From: Alopecurus myosuroides
Taxonomy: Eukaryota > Streptophyta > Magnoliopsida > Poales > Poaceae
Reading direction: 5' to 3'
Length of the DNA: 64,000 nucleotides
Assembly (NCBI GenBank): GCA_028641055.1
Contig: CM054063.1
Location: 42,355,304-42,419,303, forward strand
Every line of letters begins with the position of its first letter. Within the stretch, counting starts at the first letter, position 1. The position numbers were made by a program, and so were the translations under genes. The notes under the pieces were generated by a model. The model searched no databases and was not told the origin of the DNA. It saw only the letters and a program-made list of their open reading frames with translations. Positions 22,401-33,476 of this stretch are shown piece after piece.

Positions 22401-23278
22401 AAATATGGTGATATTTCTTGTTCTTCTCATTCTCCGTATTTATGGCTGATCGGGATGTAAAGACACCCGATTTCTTGTACGCCTTAAAATCATCCCAAGC
22501 GTCTCTTATCTTCACTAGTAGCCCAGTGAAAACTGGATCTTCGTCCTTATATTTCTTCCACAGGTCTTTCTTCCACCTCTGGAATTGTGTGGCCATCTTC
22601 TTCAAAGCCCACTCCTCGACTTTCTTCTTCTTATCTTTCGTTACACTGAAATTTAGCCATACCGTGTCGCAAACAAGTTTTTTCAATCTGTCATCGACAT
22701 AAGTAGCTCCAACGTTGGCGCCGGTCTTCGGCTTATTCCATTATATTAAGTTGATCGGGACCAGGTCTCTTACAACAACTCCGCACTGATTTACGAATTT
22801 GCGATAAGTTTCTGGGGGCTCCAGTGGTTTGCCATCAGCAGCAATTGTATCGATCGAGAACCTTGCGGTATCTTTCAACCTTGCGGCCGGGCCTCGTTTC
22901 GATTTTGTCTCAGTACTTGCGCTAGCTGTTCCAGAGGGCGCCTAAACGGGAAAATAATGATTCGTTAGTAAGTGCAATACAAATTAATTGTTGCGTCAAC
23001 AGTGACTTGAGATATACATTGGCAGAGTTTGTTCTGGAGGGCACTTCTGCATCCTCGACGTTGTCGTCGTCATCATCTACTACATCTTCTATATTCTCAG
23101 CTCTGTCACCGGAGTCATTCAAAAATTGATTGCTAAACGCCTGTCCACCGTCGTGATCATGATATATGGCCGTTGCATCATCACAAATCATCTGGCACAT
23201 TATTCTTTCCTTCTCCGCCTCACCCATTCCCGCGAGCTGATCGGCGTACGGATCATGTGCAGGTTCTTGGGGATCCAT
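19435..23278 (-). pseudogene. TnpA-like/Ulp1 gene of CACTA-2, broken
   Basis: It is collinear with the intact CACTA-1 gene. An acidic first exon (23278-23023) is followed by a long exon from about 22939 with GSGGYMTALPRWRRYEDAL, then the Ulp1-like exons. The triad is still visible: SHFILFII (His), VWDSL (Asp) and TAYCGYYVCEFI (Cys, about 19720). Lesions: in-frame TAA at 22741-22743, a frame change near 21365, a second near 20830, and TAA at 19885-19887. The final exon ends EELAGFLLTQVIDEGGEFF. The promoter and splice sites look preserved but the protein cannot be made whole. Its divergence from the CACTA-1 copy is large, so these are separate lineages. Confidence 0.85.
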
Positions 23279-23586
23279 AGCTCAACACCCGCTAGTAAAA
23301 TTTATAAAATGAAGAACACTTAGCGAAATTATTTCATCGGACACTTAGCGAAATTCTACTTCTAGCTAATTCTAATTCTAAATCTAATTCTAATTCTAAT
23401 TCTAATAATAATTCTAACTACAAATAATAATTCTAATAATAATAGTTCTGGCCATATTAATGAAATATTTAAACGTATGATAATACACACCAAGAGTTAC
23501 ATAGCTCGGGTTAATTTTTTTAACCCTAATACATCACGATCGAATAATATCACTTATACATAGTCTCGTGACATCTCTCAAAATAA

Positions 23587-23970
23587 TTAACTCCGACCGG
23601 GTCCTAAGCCGCGGTATGCTGAGTCACGGGTGCTACGCATCCATAGATAAGGAACCCTCATAGGGTCATAGCTCACGTGGTAAGGAACCCTCCGAATAAT
23701 CGACCAACTGCTGCTATACTGCCTATCGAGCAAGTACATGTAGGGACGCACGTGCTCGTCCTCCTCCCTGATACGCTGTTGTACGACCTCCTCAGGGGCC
23801 GGCTCTCTCTGCATCGAGCGTGGCCCACGCGATGGCCACCAAAGAATATCCGGGTCGACCACGTCACTCGGATTTCTTACCAAGCCGCGTGCCCCGGTAC
23901 TAAGGAGCTCCCAGTGCCAGACTGGCGGGGCCCAGTCCCGGACATCGCCCGGCGTGTCCAACATAGACAT
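23587..23970 (-). CDS. Hypothetical protein of CACTA-2 (127 aa)
   Basis: The open frame starts MSMLDTPGDVRDW and contains a Trp/Tyr/Arg-rich composition (WHWELLSTGARGLV, YSSSWSIIRRVPYHVSYD). It sits upstream of the pseudogene, in a region where flanking DNA is very AT-rich, and its GC content is clearly higher. That contrast and the amino-acid make-up suggest real or once-real coding sequence. I recognise no domain. Confidence 0.4.
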   Translation of the reverse strand: MSMLDTPGDVRDWAPPVWHWELLSTGARGLVRNPSDVVDPDILWWPSRGPRSMQREPAPEEVVQQRIREEDEHVRPYMYLLDRQYSSSWSIIRRVPYHVSYDPMRVPYLWMRSTRDSAYRGLGPGRS

Positions 23971-24029
23971 GAACTAAAAACAAGCCCGGACTAAGTAAAT
24001 ATTCCGTAATTAAGTAAAATACCTTAGTG

Positions 24030-24515
24030 TTTCTAACTTAGTAAAAAATAGTAAATTGAGAAATATGACAGAAATAAGATGAAATTTAAACAGGAACAAG
24101 ATGGTAACTTAGTGAAATTTTCTAACTTAGTGAAATTATTCTAACTTTCTGAAATTTTCTAACACTAACTTAGTGAAATTTTCTAAGACACTAACTTGGT
24201 AAAAATTTCTAACTTAGTGAAATTTTCTAACTTCGTGAAATTTTTCTAACTTAGTGAAATTTTCTAACACTAACTTAATTAGTGAAATTTGTCTAACTTA
24301 GTGAACTTTTCTAACACTAACTTAGTGAAATTTTCTAAAAATTCTTTAGTGAAATTCCTAAGTTGATATTACTAAGTAAAATTCTTAAGTAAAAAAATCC
24401 TAAGTAGAAATTCCTAACACTAAAAATTCCTAAGTAGAAATTCCTAACACTATTTTTTCTAAAAATTCCTAACTTCTAACACTAAATTCTAACACTAAAA
24501 AAATTTAGAATAGCC
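24030..24515. repeat. AT-rich minisatellite (CTAACTTAGTGAAATTTT)
   Basis: About 20 imperfect copies of an 18-22-bp unit, decaying into CCTAAGTAGAAATTCCTAAC. A related TTCTAATTCTAAAT stretch lies at 23355-23445. Confidence 0.85.
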
Positions 24516-24529
24516 GATGAAGAGGTAGT

Positions 24530-25435
24530 CATTTACTAGCACTGACATAGTGGATAGTTAGGACCAGTTATCTGATGTTTGCATCCTGTCTCGGACAGTC
24601 CGTGGTTGTTCACAGTGGATGTACTGGATCTTGTGGATTGTGTACACCTCTGCGGAGTAAAACTATTCAGAATAGCCGCGTCCTCGGATATGGACAGTTG
24701 AATGGCCATGTAGCTATCATTGTGTCAATGTTTTCGAAAAGCTGGAAAAGTGTTTTGGAACTTGTACCTGGGACGTACGTTGAAAGAGAATGATTGTACC
24801 TTTGAGGTACCGGATAAATGATGATCTTAAAGATGTGTTTTTCCAAGAAGTTTTGCAAAGAAAAATGTTTTACTTATTTAGAATGCTTTATCAAAACCTT
24901 GTGGACATGCTATATCTACAAGTGGAATGAAATATCTTTTGAAGTATCTTCTTCAACAAAGAAAAATAAAACTTGTGCAACTATGATGGGTCTTAAATTC
25001 ATCATGGCTAGTTGAACCCTAATTAAAACCTTCCTACCACCTATATATATGCATACTTGCATGTTTAGCTTTCATTTGGGGTGTCTTGCAGAGTACATTC
25101 AAACGTACTCATATTGGTTTCGTCCCTGGCTAATGTCTTAGCCAGTTTTTGAGCAGAAAACCGGAGAACCTGAAGAAGATGGTGTCGCTAACGGCTATGC
25201 GAACTAGGAATGTCTCCAAGTTAGTAGCCTGTAGGTAGTCAAGGCGTGACTTGGGTTTACCACGAGTGTGTTTTGTAGTCTTTCGCTGTTTTTAGTGTGT
25301 GTTCCTACCCTGCGTGGCAGTTGTTTTCAACTGAGTCAAGTGACCAGTTGTGTAAGCCGTGTATTCGTGTAGTGGATGTTGTAATCTGCAATGCCAACTC
25401 GATTATGTTGTTCACGACTAACTGATCATGGGATC
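24530..25435 (+). mobile_element. LTR fragment of a Gypsy-type retrotransposon
   Basis: No coding sequence. The order of features (CACCTCTGCGGAGTAAAACTA, then AATAGCCGCGTCCTCGG, later TTGCAGAGTACATTCAAACG and TACTCATATTGG) parallels the tail of the solo LTR ending at 43324 (CACCCCCGCAGGGTTAAATC, AAAAGCCGTG, TACCTCCCGTACTCATATT). This is therefore a diverged relative. Both ends are unclear. Confidence 0.5.
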
Positions 25436-25439
25436 TGAA

Positions 25440-27420
25440 TGTATGCATACTGGAGGTCTCGGACTGTTTGTCTGGGGTCCCCACAACATACGTCTCAAGA
25501 ACCGCGTCCATGGATGGTGAGTCCTTGAACGGAATCAGTAAATCACTCGTAGCCTCCCTTATGCGCTGCGACAAGGATGGCAACGTGTATCCGAAAACTC
25601 CTGCCGCCGTGATACTGGCCGCAGCCACCTACATGCAAACAAATCATCCGGGGGAGAACGACCCCCGCGCAGAGCAATAGAGGTAAGTCCAGAAAGGCTT
25701 GGGCATGGCATCCGCAAGACTCGCCTCCTACGATCGCAAGAAAGCAGCTGCACAGAAAGATAAAGAAGCATCCCGCAGACATAGGAGTGCATCGCCCAGA
25801 AAGGAGAAATCACCTCCTCGCGCCCGAGTAAAAGAAGCCCGACGACGCGATGATCGCCCGAGTAGCAGCGATGGCATCCCGAGGGATCGAGATCGCAGCT
25901 CGCAACATCATAGCAGCCGCTTGCGACACCGCAGTAAGGAGCCACGGAAGAAGATCGGTCGTGACCAACCGGGATACAACGTGCGGTCCAACATCGTGCA
26001 AAACAAGGTGGAGAAGGCCCGAACAGCCAGGAACCGCACGTGTTCCCCATCCTCCTCTTCTGACGAAGACGCCTGCGGCGCACTATGCTTCGCTCGCATC
26101 ATCCGCGAGGCGCCTCTACCCAAGAGATTCAAGCTTACTATGGAAGTACCAAAATTCGACGGTTCACTAGAACCCTCGTCCTGGCTGTCGGATTACCTCA
26201 CGGCAGTAAAATGCCAACATTGGAACAAAACCACAGCTATGCAGTACCTCAACTTGCACCTTGTAGGAGCACCACGCAGCTGGCTCGAAGGGAGACCAAA
26301 GGCTTGCTACGGGTCATGGAACGATCTGCACTTTGACTTCTGCAAGAACTTCCAGACAACATACAAAAGCCAGCAACCATCGAGGAGCTGCGAATATATC
26401 TAGCGATGGACCACACTTAGGAACACAGCAGGAAACATATCAGAAGTGGTAGCAGTCGAAGCTTTCGCCATGGGCGCTCGACGAACTGCTTTCAGAGAAG
26501 AACTGGGATGAGTTGCGCCCGAAACCATTGGAGAACTAATGGCTATAGCCGACAGATGGGCCAACGGAGAAGACTCAGTGTGCAACAAAAAGGCATCCTC
26601 GTCAGCACTCGAAGACGACCGTCATGGTCGAAAGAAAAAGAGAAAGTATCATGACCACAACGATCGAGAAGAACTAGTGGCGGCAGAATTCACGCGAAAT
26701 CGCGATAGTGGGTGCCGCGGAAGTCGCGAATTGAAGCCAAAGACAGAGGATAAGACTCCCGAGGAGGACCTCGATGGTTACTGCACGCTACATCTATTTA
26801 CAGATAAGCGCACAGGCAAAACCAAGGCAACACACCTTCTCAAGGATTGCCGATAGTTCCTTGACATACACAAGACCTTCTCGAAGAAAAACAGAGCAGT
26901 AGTCAGCCAAGGCTACCGCAGCTCCTGGGAGGAGGAAACCAGGGATTCCACTCACCACAACCCCTGCCTCCACCAGGAAACCAAAACGTGGTGCTATCCT
27001 CACTACCTTCCGCCCGCCGCAAATCAGGGAGGAAACGTGTACCTGAACCCCGCGGGACTCCTAGGGATGATACAAAAGGTCTGTCCATCCCGTAGGGTCC
27101 AGAAGACAAACACACGATAAATATGCATGGCCGTCCAAGCTCCACCAACAAGGCCCGAATACTTGAAGATGGCTGATCAACCAATATTATTCTCCAAGGA
27201 AGATCACCCCCCGTGGGTCTATCGACCAGGACACGCCGCCCTGGTCATCCAGGCGCAAATTGGCAATTACAAACACCGTCGGATGAACATGAACCTGGAT
27301 GGACTCACAGAATCAGACACATCCTTTCACGGGATAGTACCAGGGAAGGCGGTCCGCTCACTCGGAACAATCAATTTGGAGGTGGTGCTTGGCAATCGAA
27401 GCAATTACAGGCGAGAATTC
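25440..27420 (+). pseudogene. gag and protease remnant
   Basis: One reading frame (frame 1) carries the whole region, broken only by stops (25678, 25684, 26401, about 26512, about 26854, about 27118), with no frameshift seen. Recognisable parts are a basic Arg/Ser-rich tract, the capsid core KLTMEVPKFDGSLEPSSWLS with the AMQYLNLHLVGAPRSWL helix (26120-26300), and the pre-protease FSKEDHPPWVYRPGHAALVI (about 27200). The protease flap region SFHGIVPGKAVRSLG is present, but the D-G-G/S active-site segment that should precede it is missing, apparently by an in-frame deletion near 27285. The frame resumes at 43330 after the nested insertion. Confidence 0.85.
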
Positions 27421-27914
27421 TGTAACATCCCAAATTTGTGATACATTAGGGTGTGTGGTGTGTGTTCATTCCATACATGCATGAAAACAAAATTGAAACT
27501 AATTTAAATTGTGAATTTAAATGGTTTGAGAAAATCTCACAAATCGTACTTAATTTGGTTTCCAAAATCTTGTATTGGAAAATATTTCAATTTCACCAAA
27601 GCACTACATGGTGAGGTTGGACATTTGATAAGGTTCTCAATTCTTATTTTTGCCAAATTTTCTGTTCACAAAAAGGCCCGGAAAACATGGTTTTTGTTGC
27701 AGTTTTAAAGGGCAGAAGGGTTGTTTTACTTTTTCCCAAACTTTCCAGGGGGTTTTGTGAAAATCGGTCTTCTTCAACCTTGGACAGTAGAATGCACCTG
27801 CGTGTCCTCACCCCTGATGGCGGTTGCCACTTCCTCCTTACCTCTCTGCCTGCGGGGATAAGGCCAGAGGGAGACGTCCCCATCGGGCTAGCTCCCCGTC
27901 GCCCCCTCCCAGCT

Positions 27915-28265
27915 CACTACTAGGGAAAAGCTTAGCCGTGACGCACCATTTTGCCTATCCGTGACGCACCTGGGCGCGTCACGGCTAGCACGCCGCGCCT
28001 ATGGGATTAGCCGTGACGCACGGGACTGGTGCGCCGCGCCTATCTGTACCCGTGACGCACGGGCCAGGTGCGCCGCGGCTACTTCTTGGCGCGTCACGCC
28101 TATTTATGTAGGTGCGCCACGGTTATGAATACAGGTGCGTCACGGGTAAGCTAATGCCTCCACGGCTAAGTTCGCTGGTGCGCCACGGGTCCCCACATTG
28201 GCGCGTCACGGCTATACTCCCACGTGCGTCACGGGTACCCTTTTTGGTGCGTCACGGCTATACTA
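27915..28265. repeat. CACTA-3 left terminus and subterminal repeats
   Basis: About 14 copies of a 12-14-bp motif (GTGACGCACC, GCGTCACGGCTA) in both orientations, spaced about 20-30 bp apart. The same motifs fill the right end. CpG-rich TnpA-binding arrays of this kind are typical of CACTA elements. Confidence 0.88.
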
Positions 28266-28573
28266 TGCTGTATTTTTTTAAAATACGCAGTACCGTATTT
28301 ATACAGGTATATACAGCTCAAATACAGAGGAATATCAGTAGACAAAATGTATCAAAACAGTTCTTTGACAAACAAGTTATATATCATAGTTGATCATACT
28401 GCTTAGAATTCGTAATAGCTACATCAAACCGTTGATTATGAATACAAAGTGTTTATCATAGTCAAATAGATACAAGTGACCTACATCACACGGTTAATCA
28501 TCGGGACCGATTACATCGATTGATGATGCTTCATCATCGGGACAAGTGACTTATCTAGTCGCCGATAACCTAA
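28266..28573. other. AT-rich spacer, nothing recognised
   Basis: Contains two ATCATCGGGACAAGTGAC/ATCATCGGGACCGATTAC-like repeats near 28500-28555 and otherwise no motif. It probably serves as the 3' region of the small gene that follows on the minus strand. Confidence 0.4.
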
Positions 28574-28837
28574 TCATCTAGCTAGGAACCATAGCATGAC
28601 GAGCGAGGCGACGGCGACAAGAGCGGCTGCGATGGTCTTCATCCACTTGTTGTTGTTCTTCTTGATCTTCTTCTGTTCCTCCTCGAGATGGATGAACCAC
28701 CTAGCTTCCGCCGCCACTCTTGTGTTGTAGGATTTGTAGGCATTCCCTTTGAACTTGTTCACCTGCTCGAAGCAGTCTTCCCAGTGATCGTAGACTCCTG
28801 GAACCCTGCCTCTAAACACCACGTAGCACCTCGGCAT
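28574..28837 (-). CDS. Small protein: RNase H1 N-terminal (viroplasmin/hybrid-binding) domain plus C-terminal membrane helix
   Basis: Start chosen at MPRCYVVF (28837), just after a TTACAG that could also be an intron acceptor. Residues 4-46 fit the RNase H1 N-terminal fold shared with caulimovirus viroplasmin: CYVVFRGRVPGVYDHWEDC, then QVNKFKGNAYKSYNT and the following Ala/Glu helix. A Lys/Glu-rich linker and a 19-residue hydrophobic stretch (IAAALVAVASLVMLWFLAR) close the protein, as in tail-anchored proteins. No RNase H catalytic domain follows. Known: this fold binds RNA/DNA hybrids or dsRNA. Inferred: a membrane-tethered nucleic-acid-binding accessory of CACTA-3. It is intact, with nothing similar in CACTA-1 or -2. 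Confidence 0.75.
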   Translation of the reverse strand: MPRCYVVFRGRVPGVYDHWEDCFEQVNKFKGNAYKSYNTRVAAEARWFIHLEEEQKKIKKNNNKWMKTIAAALVAVASLVMLWFLAR

Positions 28838-29025
28838 CTGTAATGACAAGAAAGAAAAACAAAAACAATAGTTTCAAACATGTCTGCAATAGTAGTAAGT
28901 GGAGAAATATGACATAAATAAGATGAAAGTTAAACACAAAGGAACAAGATGATCATCTTTTAAACACAAACACAAACACAAAAGATCAAACGAACATCAC
29001 AAAGTAAAACTGCAATAATAAAAAG

Positions 29026-29440
29026 TAAGATAATCAAGCCATGTACGATTTATATCCGTAACGATGTGTGCCTCATATTTAGGGTGGACACATACAAGCG
29101 GCCTTGATGGAACTGGTGCGCCAAGTGGGATGCACAAGATCCTAACTTTGTGAAAATCACAAGGCGCACCAGACCACCAAGGCCATCTTAGTGTGAACCA
29201 ACTCTTGTAATCATCGGCATTTATTTATTCCCACCAAGATAATCAAGCGATGTACGATTCATAACCGTAACAATGTGTGCCTCATATTTAGGGTGGACAC
29301 ATACAAGCGGCCGCAAGTGGTGCAGCTGCGCCAAGTGGGATGCACAAGATCCTAACTTTGTGAAAATCACAAGGCGCAGCTGACCACCTGGGCCATCTTA
29401 GTGTGAACCAACTCTTTTAATCATCGGCATTTACTTATTC
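29026..29440. repeat. Tandem duplication (about 210 bp) containing two covarying hairpins
   Basis: Copy A (29026-29232) and copy B (29236-29440) share ATGTGTGCCTCATATTTAGG and AAGTGGGATGCACAAGATCC. Each has an inverted repeat around a roughly 40-nt loop. In A, 29100-29122 pairs with 29163-29184 (CTGGTGCGCC/GGCGCACCAG). In B, 29309-29332 pairs with 29373-29394 (CAGCTGCGCC/GGCGCAGCTG). The stems differ between copies at several positions, yet the inner stem remains paired in each. No protein is encoded. This could be a structured RNA or a small-RNA precursor. Confidence 0.8.
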
Positions 29441-29598
29441 AAAAGATCGAACGACCATCACAAGTAAGACCGCAATAATGAAAAGAAAGATAATTAAGCA
29501 TTGACATAATAAAGCATCTGTTACACGATGGACGATTCATAACCCCAACGATTGAGTTCGACTAATTTCCGAAAATGTAGCAAGCCTTACAACAGTTC

Positions 29599-32500
29599 TC
29601 ACTCCTTCTGACTCATCCTCCCAGGGATTACAACGGGACAGCCCTCCTGAGTGATGAAGGGCCTGTCGTCACAGGCAGTTTCTAGGTAGGTATCTATGTC
29701 GCGGTTCGGCATGTTGAATCGACAGTAAAATGTCCCACTCTTGTTCACCACTTCATGAACGATTTTCGTGGCGAAGCACTTCTGGATATCATATATCTCT
29801 TCTCTAACCTTGTCATCGCCGACCATCGACAAGCGGGAGGCCCACTGTTGGACTTGACTAGGCAGGGTAAGGAACTGTTGATCCCGTACGTACGCCCGCA
29901 TATGATGGAGGGCATAGTAGGTGTCTCGGTTACTGCCTGCCGGCTGCTTGACGCACGCGAAATTCGTCGTGTGGGTGAACACCCGAGCGCCCTGAACGAC
30001 CTTCTCCCTAGTGATTATGCCCCCCCTTGCGTGGTAGCCGGTGAGAGCATTATCCAAGACTTTCTTCACCATGGAGTAGTCTTTCTTCACCGCACTCCCT
30101 GAGTCGAGATACGTCGCATGCGAATGACTGATACAAATGCAGATGAGTGTGCATTGTGTATATCTGCGCGGAACAATCCAAACAACAAAGTGTTGGAAAG
30201 GAGCGATGAAAATCTAAAGAAAATCCCTTTCGATTCGGCTAAGAATATTGACTTACCCGGCAAAGTAAGGCATGAGGATGTAATCCTTGGTCTGGTTCGC
30301 CAGCATGAAGTCCCGAAGATATGTCGACGCGACTGCCTGGTTGCCAACGGAGCACAACACGTCGTGGCGCATGTAGAAGGGGTCCACTATCGCGATGCCC
30401 GGTGTACTATCCCTGCAAACTTGCACCGCCAGACTGAGCCAGTATAGGCGGACCATGGAGTAGTGCAGCGGATTGCTATGGAACATATCAAAGATGTCCG
30501 AAAACCGCAGTATGATCCTATCCGCGCCGGTTGATTCGACGAATCCCAAGTCCTTTGGCACCATGGCAACGAAAACCGGGTATGATGGATCCTTGTTTTG
30601 AACAAGGCGCGTTTCAAGAAAATAAATGCTGTCATGCAAACTCCGCATATCCCCACTTGCGGCCTTGAGCTTGCTCTGGCTAAGCATAGGCTGACCAATC
30701 ACATGCATCTTCGTATGCTTAGATGTAGGTGGGCCGTCATGAACACGGAGCGGCATCTTAGCAGACTGGCTCGCGGACTTTGCGGCCTTGGATCTAGGTC
30801 CTCTTTTCCGCGCCTTCGTCGCTTTCGGAATGACCTCCTTCTCAATCTCCTCATTAGCCGCCTTACGGATTGTGCTAGGGCTGAAAATAACTCCTCCCTT
30901 CGCACTTTTCTGAGTCTCGGTGCAGGGGCCGACATCTGGAGCCGTGTCTTCCTGAGAACCGAAGAGACGCTTGCAATTCGATTTATCCGCAGGAGGAGCC
31001 TCACCACGAGCCTCCGTGCTATGGTAGGGTTCTTCTGGAGGAGGAGCAACGTAATCTCCGCCATCAAAGTCATCGGCGATGAAATCCATGGCATCAAGAT
31101 CAAGGTCATTCTCCTGGTCTTGTGCCATCTCCATGTCACGGGTAGGCGACGGCGCGGCGACGGTCTTGCCATGGCTCCGCTCCGGAGCTTCTAGAGGGGT
31201 TGTCTTCGAGGTGGTGGCTCGCGCCGGTAGTTCTAGAGGCGATGTCTGCGGGGTGGCGCCCCTCTTCCCCAGGCGAATCTGGCTCTTCGGCCATTCCATG
31301 TTCCAAGGCATGCACTGGAGCAGCGTCAGGGTATCGGGGTCATCTTCTTCTTGGTAGGGTTGAATGGGAGGCAACAAGTCGTCGTAGCCCGCCAGCACCC
31401 GAAGCACTCGAACTCTATATACGTCTTCGCGCATCGGCTTGTTGTGGAACCTGCGGGTTGAAGGTTGAACGATCATACCCACAGCAACATCCTTCAACAC
31501 GCCGTTCACTGTGTGTAAGAGAGTGCATGGAACGTCGTCGTTCTGCGGAAAACATACAGGGCGTCAGAGAGGCCAGTCTAAGGCAAAGGAAGATCGACGC
31601 TCCAACGCTTAACTATTTACCTGGCTGGCGAGGGCGTCGAGCTCCTCTAGTGGCGAGGGGCCAACGACGGCGGTGGGCGTGCTACTGTTGACTGGCGAGG
31701 GAGTACCGGCGGCGGGCGTGCAACCGATGGCCAGGCGGCGGTTGTTCGTTGGTGCACGCTCTTCATTCGGCGGAGGACCGCCCACTGTGGGCGTGCAACG
31801 GATGGTCAGGCGGCGGCTGTTCGTTGGTGCACGCTCTTCATTCGGCGGAGGACCGCCCACTGTGGGCATGCAACGGATGGTCAGGTGGGTAGAGGCGGGC
31901 GGAGTCACTATCGGCGCCGTGGTGTAGGCGGGCGGAGTCACCAGTAGGTCCGCCATCGTGGCGTTGGCCGGCGAGACTCTGGACAAGTCTCTTGAGTTGC
32001 TGCCCTGCATGCTAGGCACCGGGCACGGCCTCACTCGACCTCCGTCATTCCATCGAGTAACCGTATCGTAGATGGTATGCAAAACGTTGCCCATTTGTTC
32101 TGCCAAAGCTGTTTTGACAATATTAGGAATATCGGCAACTTTGGCCTTGAGGTCTGCAATCTCGCGATCGCGGGCTTCGTCACGTTGGATATCTTCGATG
32201 GTCCTCTCTCTATTCCTTCTCGCCTCCCTGGGCTCCTTGAAGTACTCTCTGAGCTTCGTCGTCGTGCCCAGGCCACAAACTCGGCCACCTGACGGCCTTT
32301 TGTGCTTTTCCTTCCCCTGCGTCACGTTCACCGCCCTATTTAAAGTGTCGTCCCACGGGCCGTGCAGCCTCGGCATGTCCGACGAGGTTCGACCACTATC
32401 GATTTCTAAGTTCTGCACAATTAGCGTGAACCGTTTAGAATTCCACCAGTACAATATAATGCAATCGACTAGATCGTCGAGACCAAACTAACTAGGGTGG

Positions 32501-33476
32501 TGTATTTACTTACCAAGTTGTCATACAACGTCTTCACCTTCTCATCATCGGTAGTATACTCATTAGCTACCGGGTCATATTTAAACCGGGCCCTGATGAA
32601 GTTTTTTGTCCGCGGCGAGTACTTTGCGAGAGGGTCAGGGATGCCCTGTTCTGCACGTTTGGCGTCCTCCTTCTCCCAATTGGGAATCGCCGCTCTGTAA
32701 CCGCCGCATCCCAGTTTGTGGGTACCAATGTTCAACTTCCGCATCCTTTGCCCCCAACCAGAGTTAGCCTTGGCGACTTCGCTCTCGCAAATTACCTTGA
32801 AGTCCCGGAGTTCAGCTTCGGTGATTCTCGGCTCAGTCGCTAAAACATCCTCCAAGCTATTTTTGCTGTCCAAGACCTTAACCTTCACCCGGTGTTTCCA
32901 GTTGGACAAGGCGGTGTTCATCTTACCAATGGCGCAGTGGTTGACCTTATTCCCCACCAGATTGTCGTTATTGTACTTAAACGGCTCGTCTGGCGGATGC
33001 GGGTACAAGTATCGTCCGTGCAGCTTTCTAAAGAGAATAACCCGATAATGTGCATTCTCTTTTTTCCTTAGATCATCGGTTAAGATCCTGACAGTGTCCC
33101 GGACAATGCAACCAATTTGGTTGCCGAATCCTTTGACCACCGCCTCGGGCGCGACTGGATACCCAGAGCTATCAATTTCCGTGATCTCTTCACGGTAGGT
33201 GCGGAGAGTGTTACCTTTCCGTTTTCTCGTTGACGTCCTCTTCTTCTTGGCTTTGCTACCACCATCTGTCTGACCGCCGGCATCAGTGGTGTCATTTCCG
33301 CCGGCGGCGCCACTAGTGGTATCACCGGCGGCGCCACTAGTCGTGGCGTCATCCTCCTCGCCACCGCTAGTGTCCGCGTCAGCCCAGGCATCCGCCGTCG
33401 GGTCGTATTGCTCATCTTCTTCATCGGTGATTTGCCAGAACGGCTTAGAACCGCCGGCCTCGTCGTTGTGTGCCAT
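29599..33476 (-). CDS. TnpA-like CACTA-3 protein with degenerate Ulp1-like C-terminus, intact, 4 exons
   Basis: Exons 33476-32514, 32412-31621, 31542-30257 and 30127-29599. All introns are GT-AG with consistent phases, giving 3570 nt and 1189 residues without a stop. Exon 1: acidic N-terminus, basic KKKRTSTRKRK, then an En/Spm (Ptta-type) region ending LGCGGYRAAIPNWEKE. Exon 2: coiled-coil-like charged helix and a Pro-rich stretch with three copies of GGPPPNEERAPTN or similar. Exons 3-4: a Ulp1-like fold (DYILMPYFAG, ATYLDSGS, FACVKQPAGSNRDTYYALHH). Where active relatives have CGYY, this has RDTYY, and the HW/HY strand is absent. Only the Asp of the triad remains, so it is predicted to be proteolytically inactive. 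Likely role: DNA binding for transposition, with a scaffold-like C-terminus (inference). Confidence 0.85.

Larger units (their letters stand above)
18859..24515. mobile_element. CACTA-2: left part of a CACTA-1 relative, right end missing
   Basis: It starts CACAGGTGGAAACAGGGG, differing from the CACTA-1 end at two of the first five bases, immediately after satellite sequence. Subterminal ACCGGTTTG/CAAACCGGT motifs follow, then a minus-strand gene with the same exon plan as in CACTA-1, then a TTCTAAC minisatellite. No matching right terminus is visible. The sequence passes into an LTR fragment at about 24.5 kb, so the element is truncated. A 17-base poly-C run near 18945-18961 may be a sequencing or assembly weak point. 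Confidence 0.75.

Noticed and set aside
25559..26083. A 174-codon minus-strand frame over the gag region
   Set aside because: Shadow of the Arg/Ser-rich gag frame on the plus strand, which has recognisable capsid motifs.
30598..31194. A 198-codon plus-strand frame opposite the TnpA-like exon
   Set aside because: The minus-strand exon is in phase with three others and carries motifs; the plus-strand frame does not.
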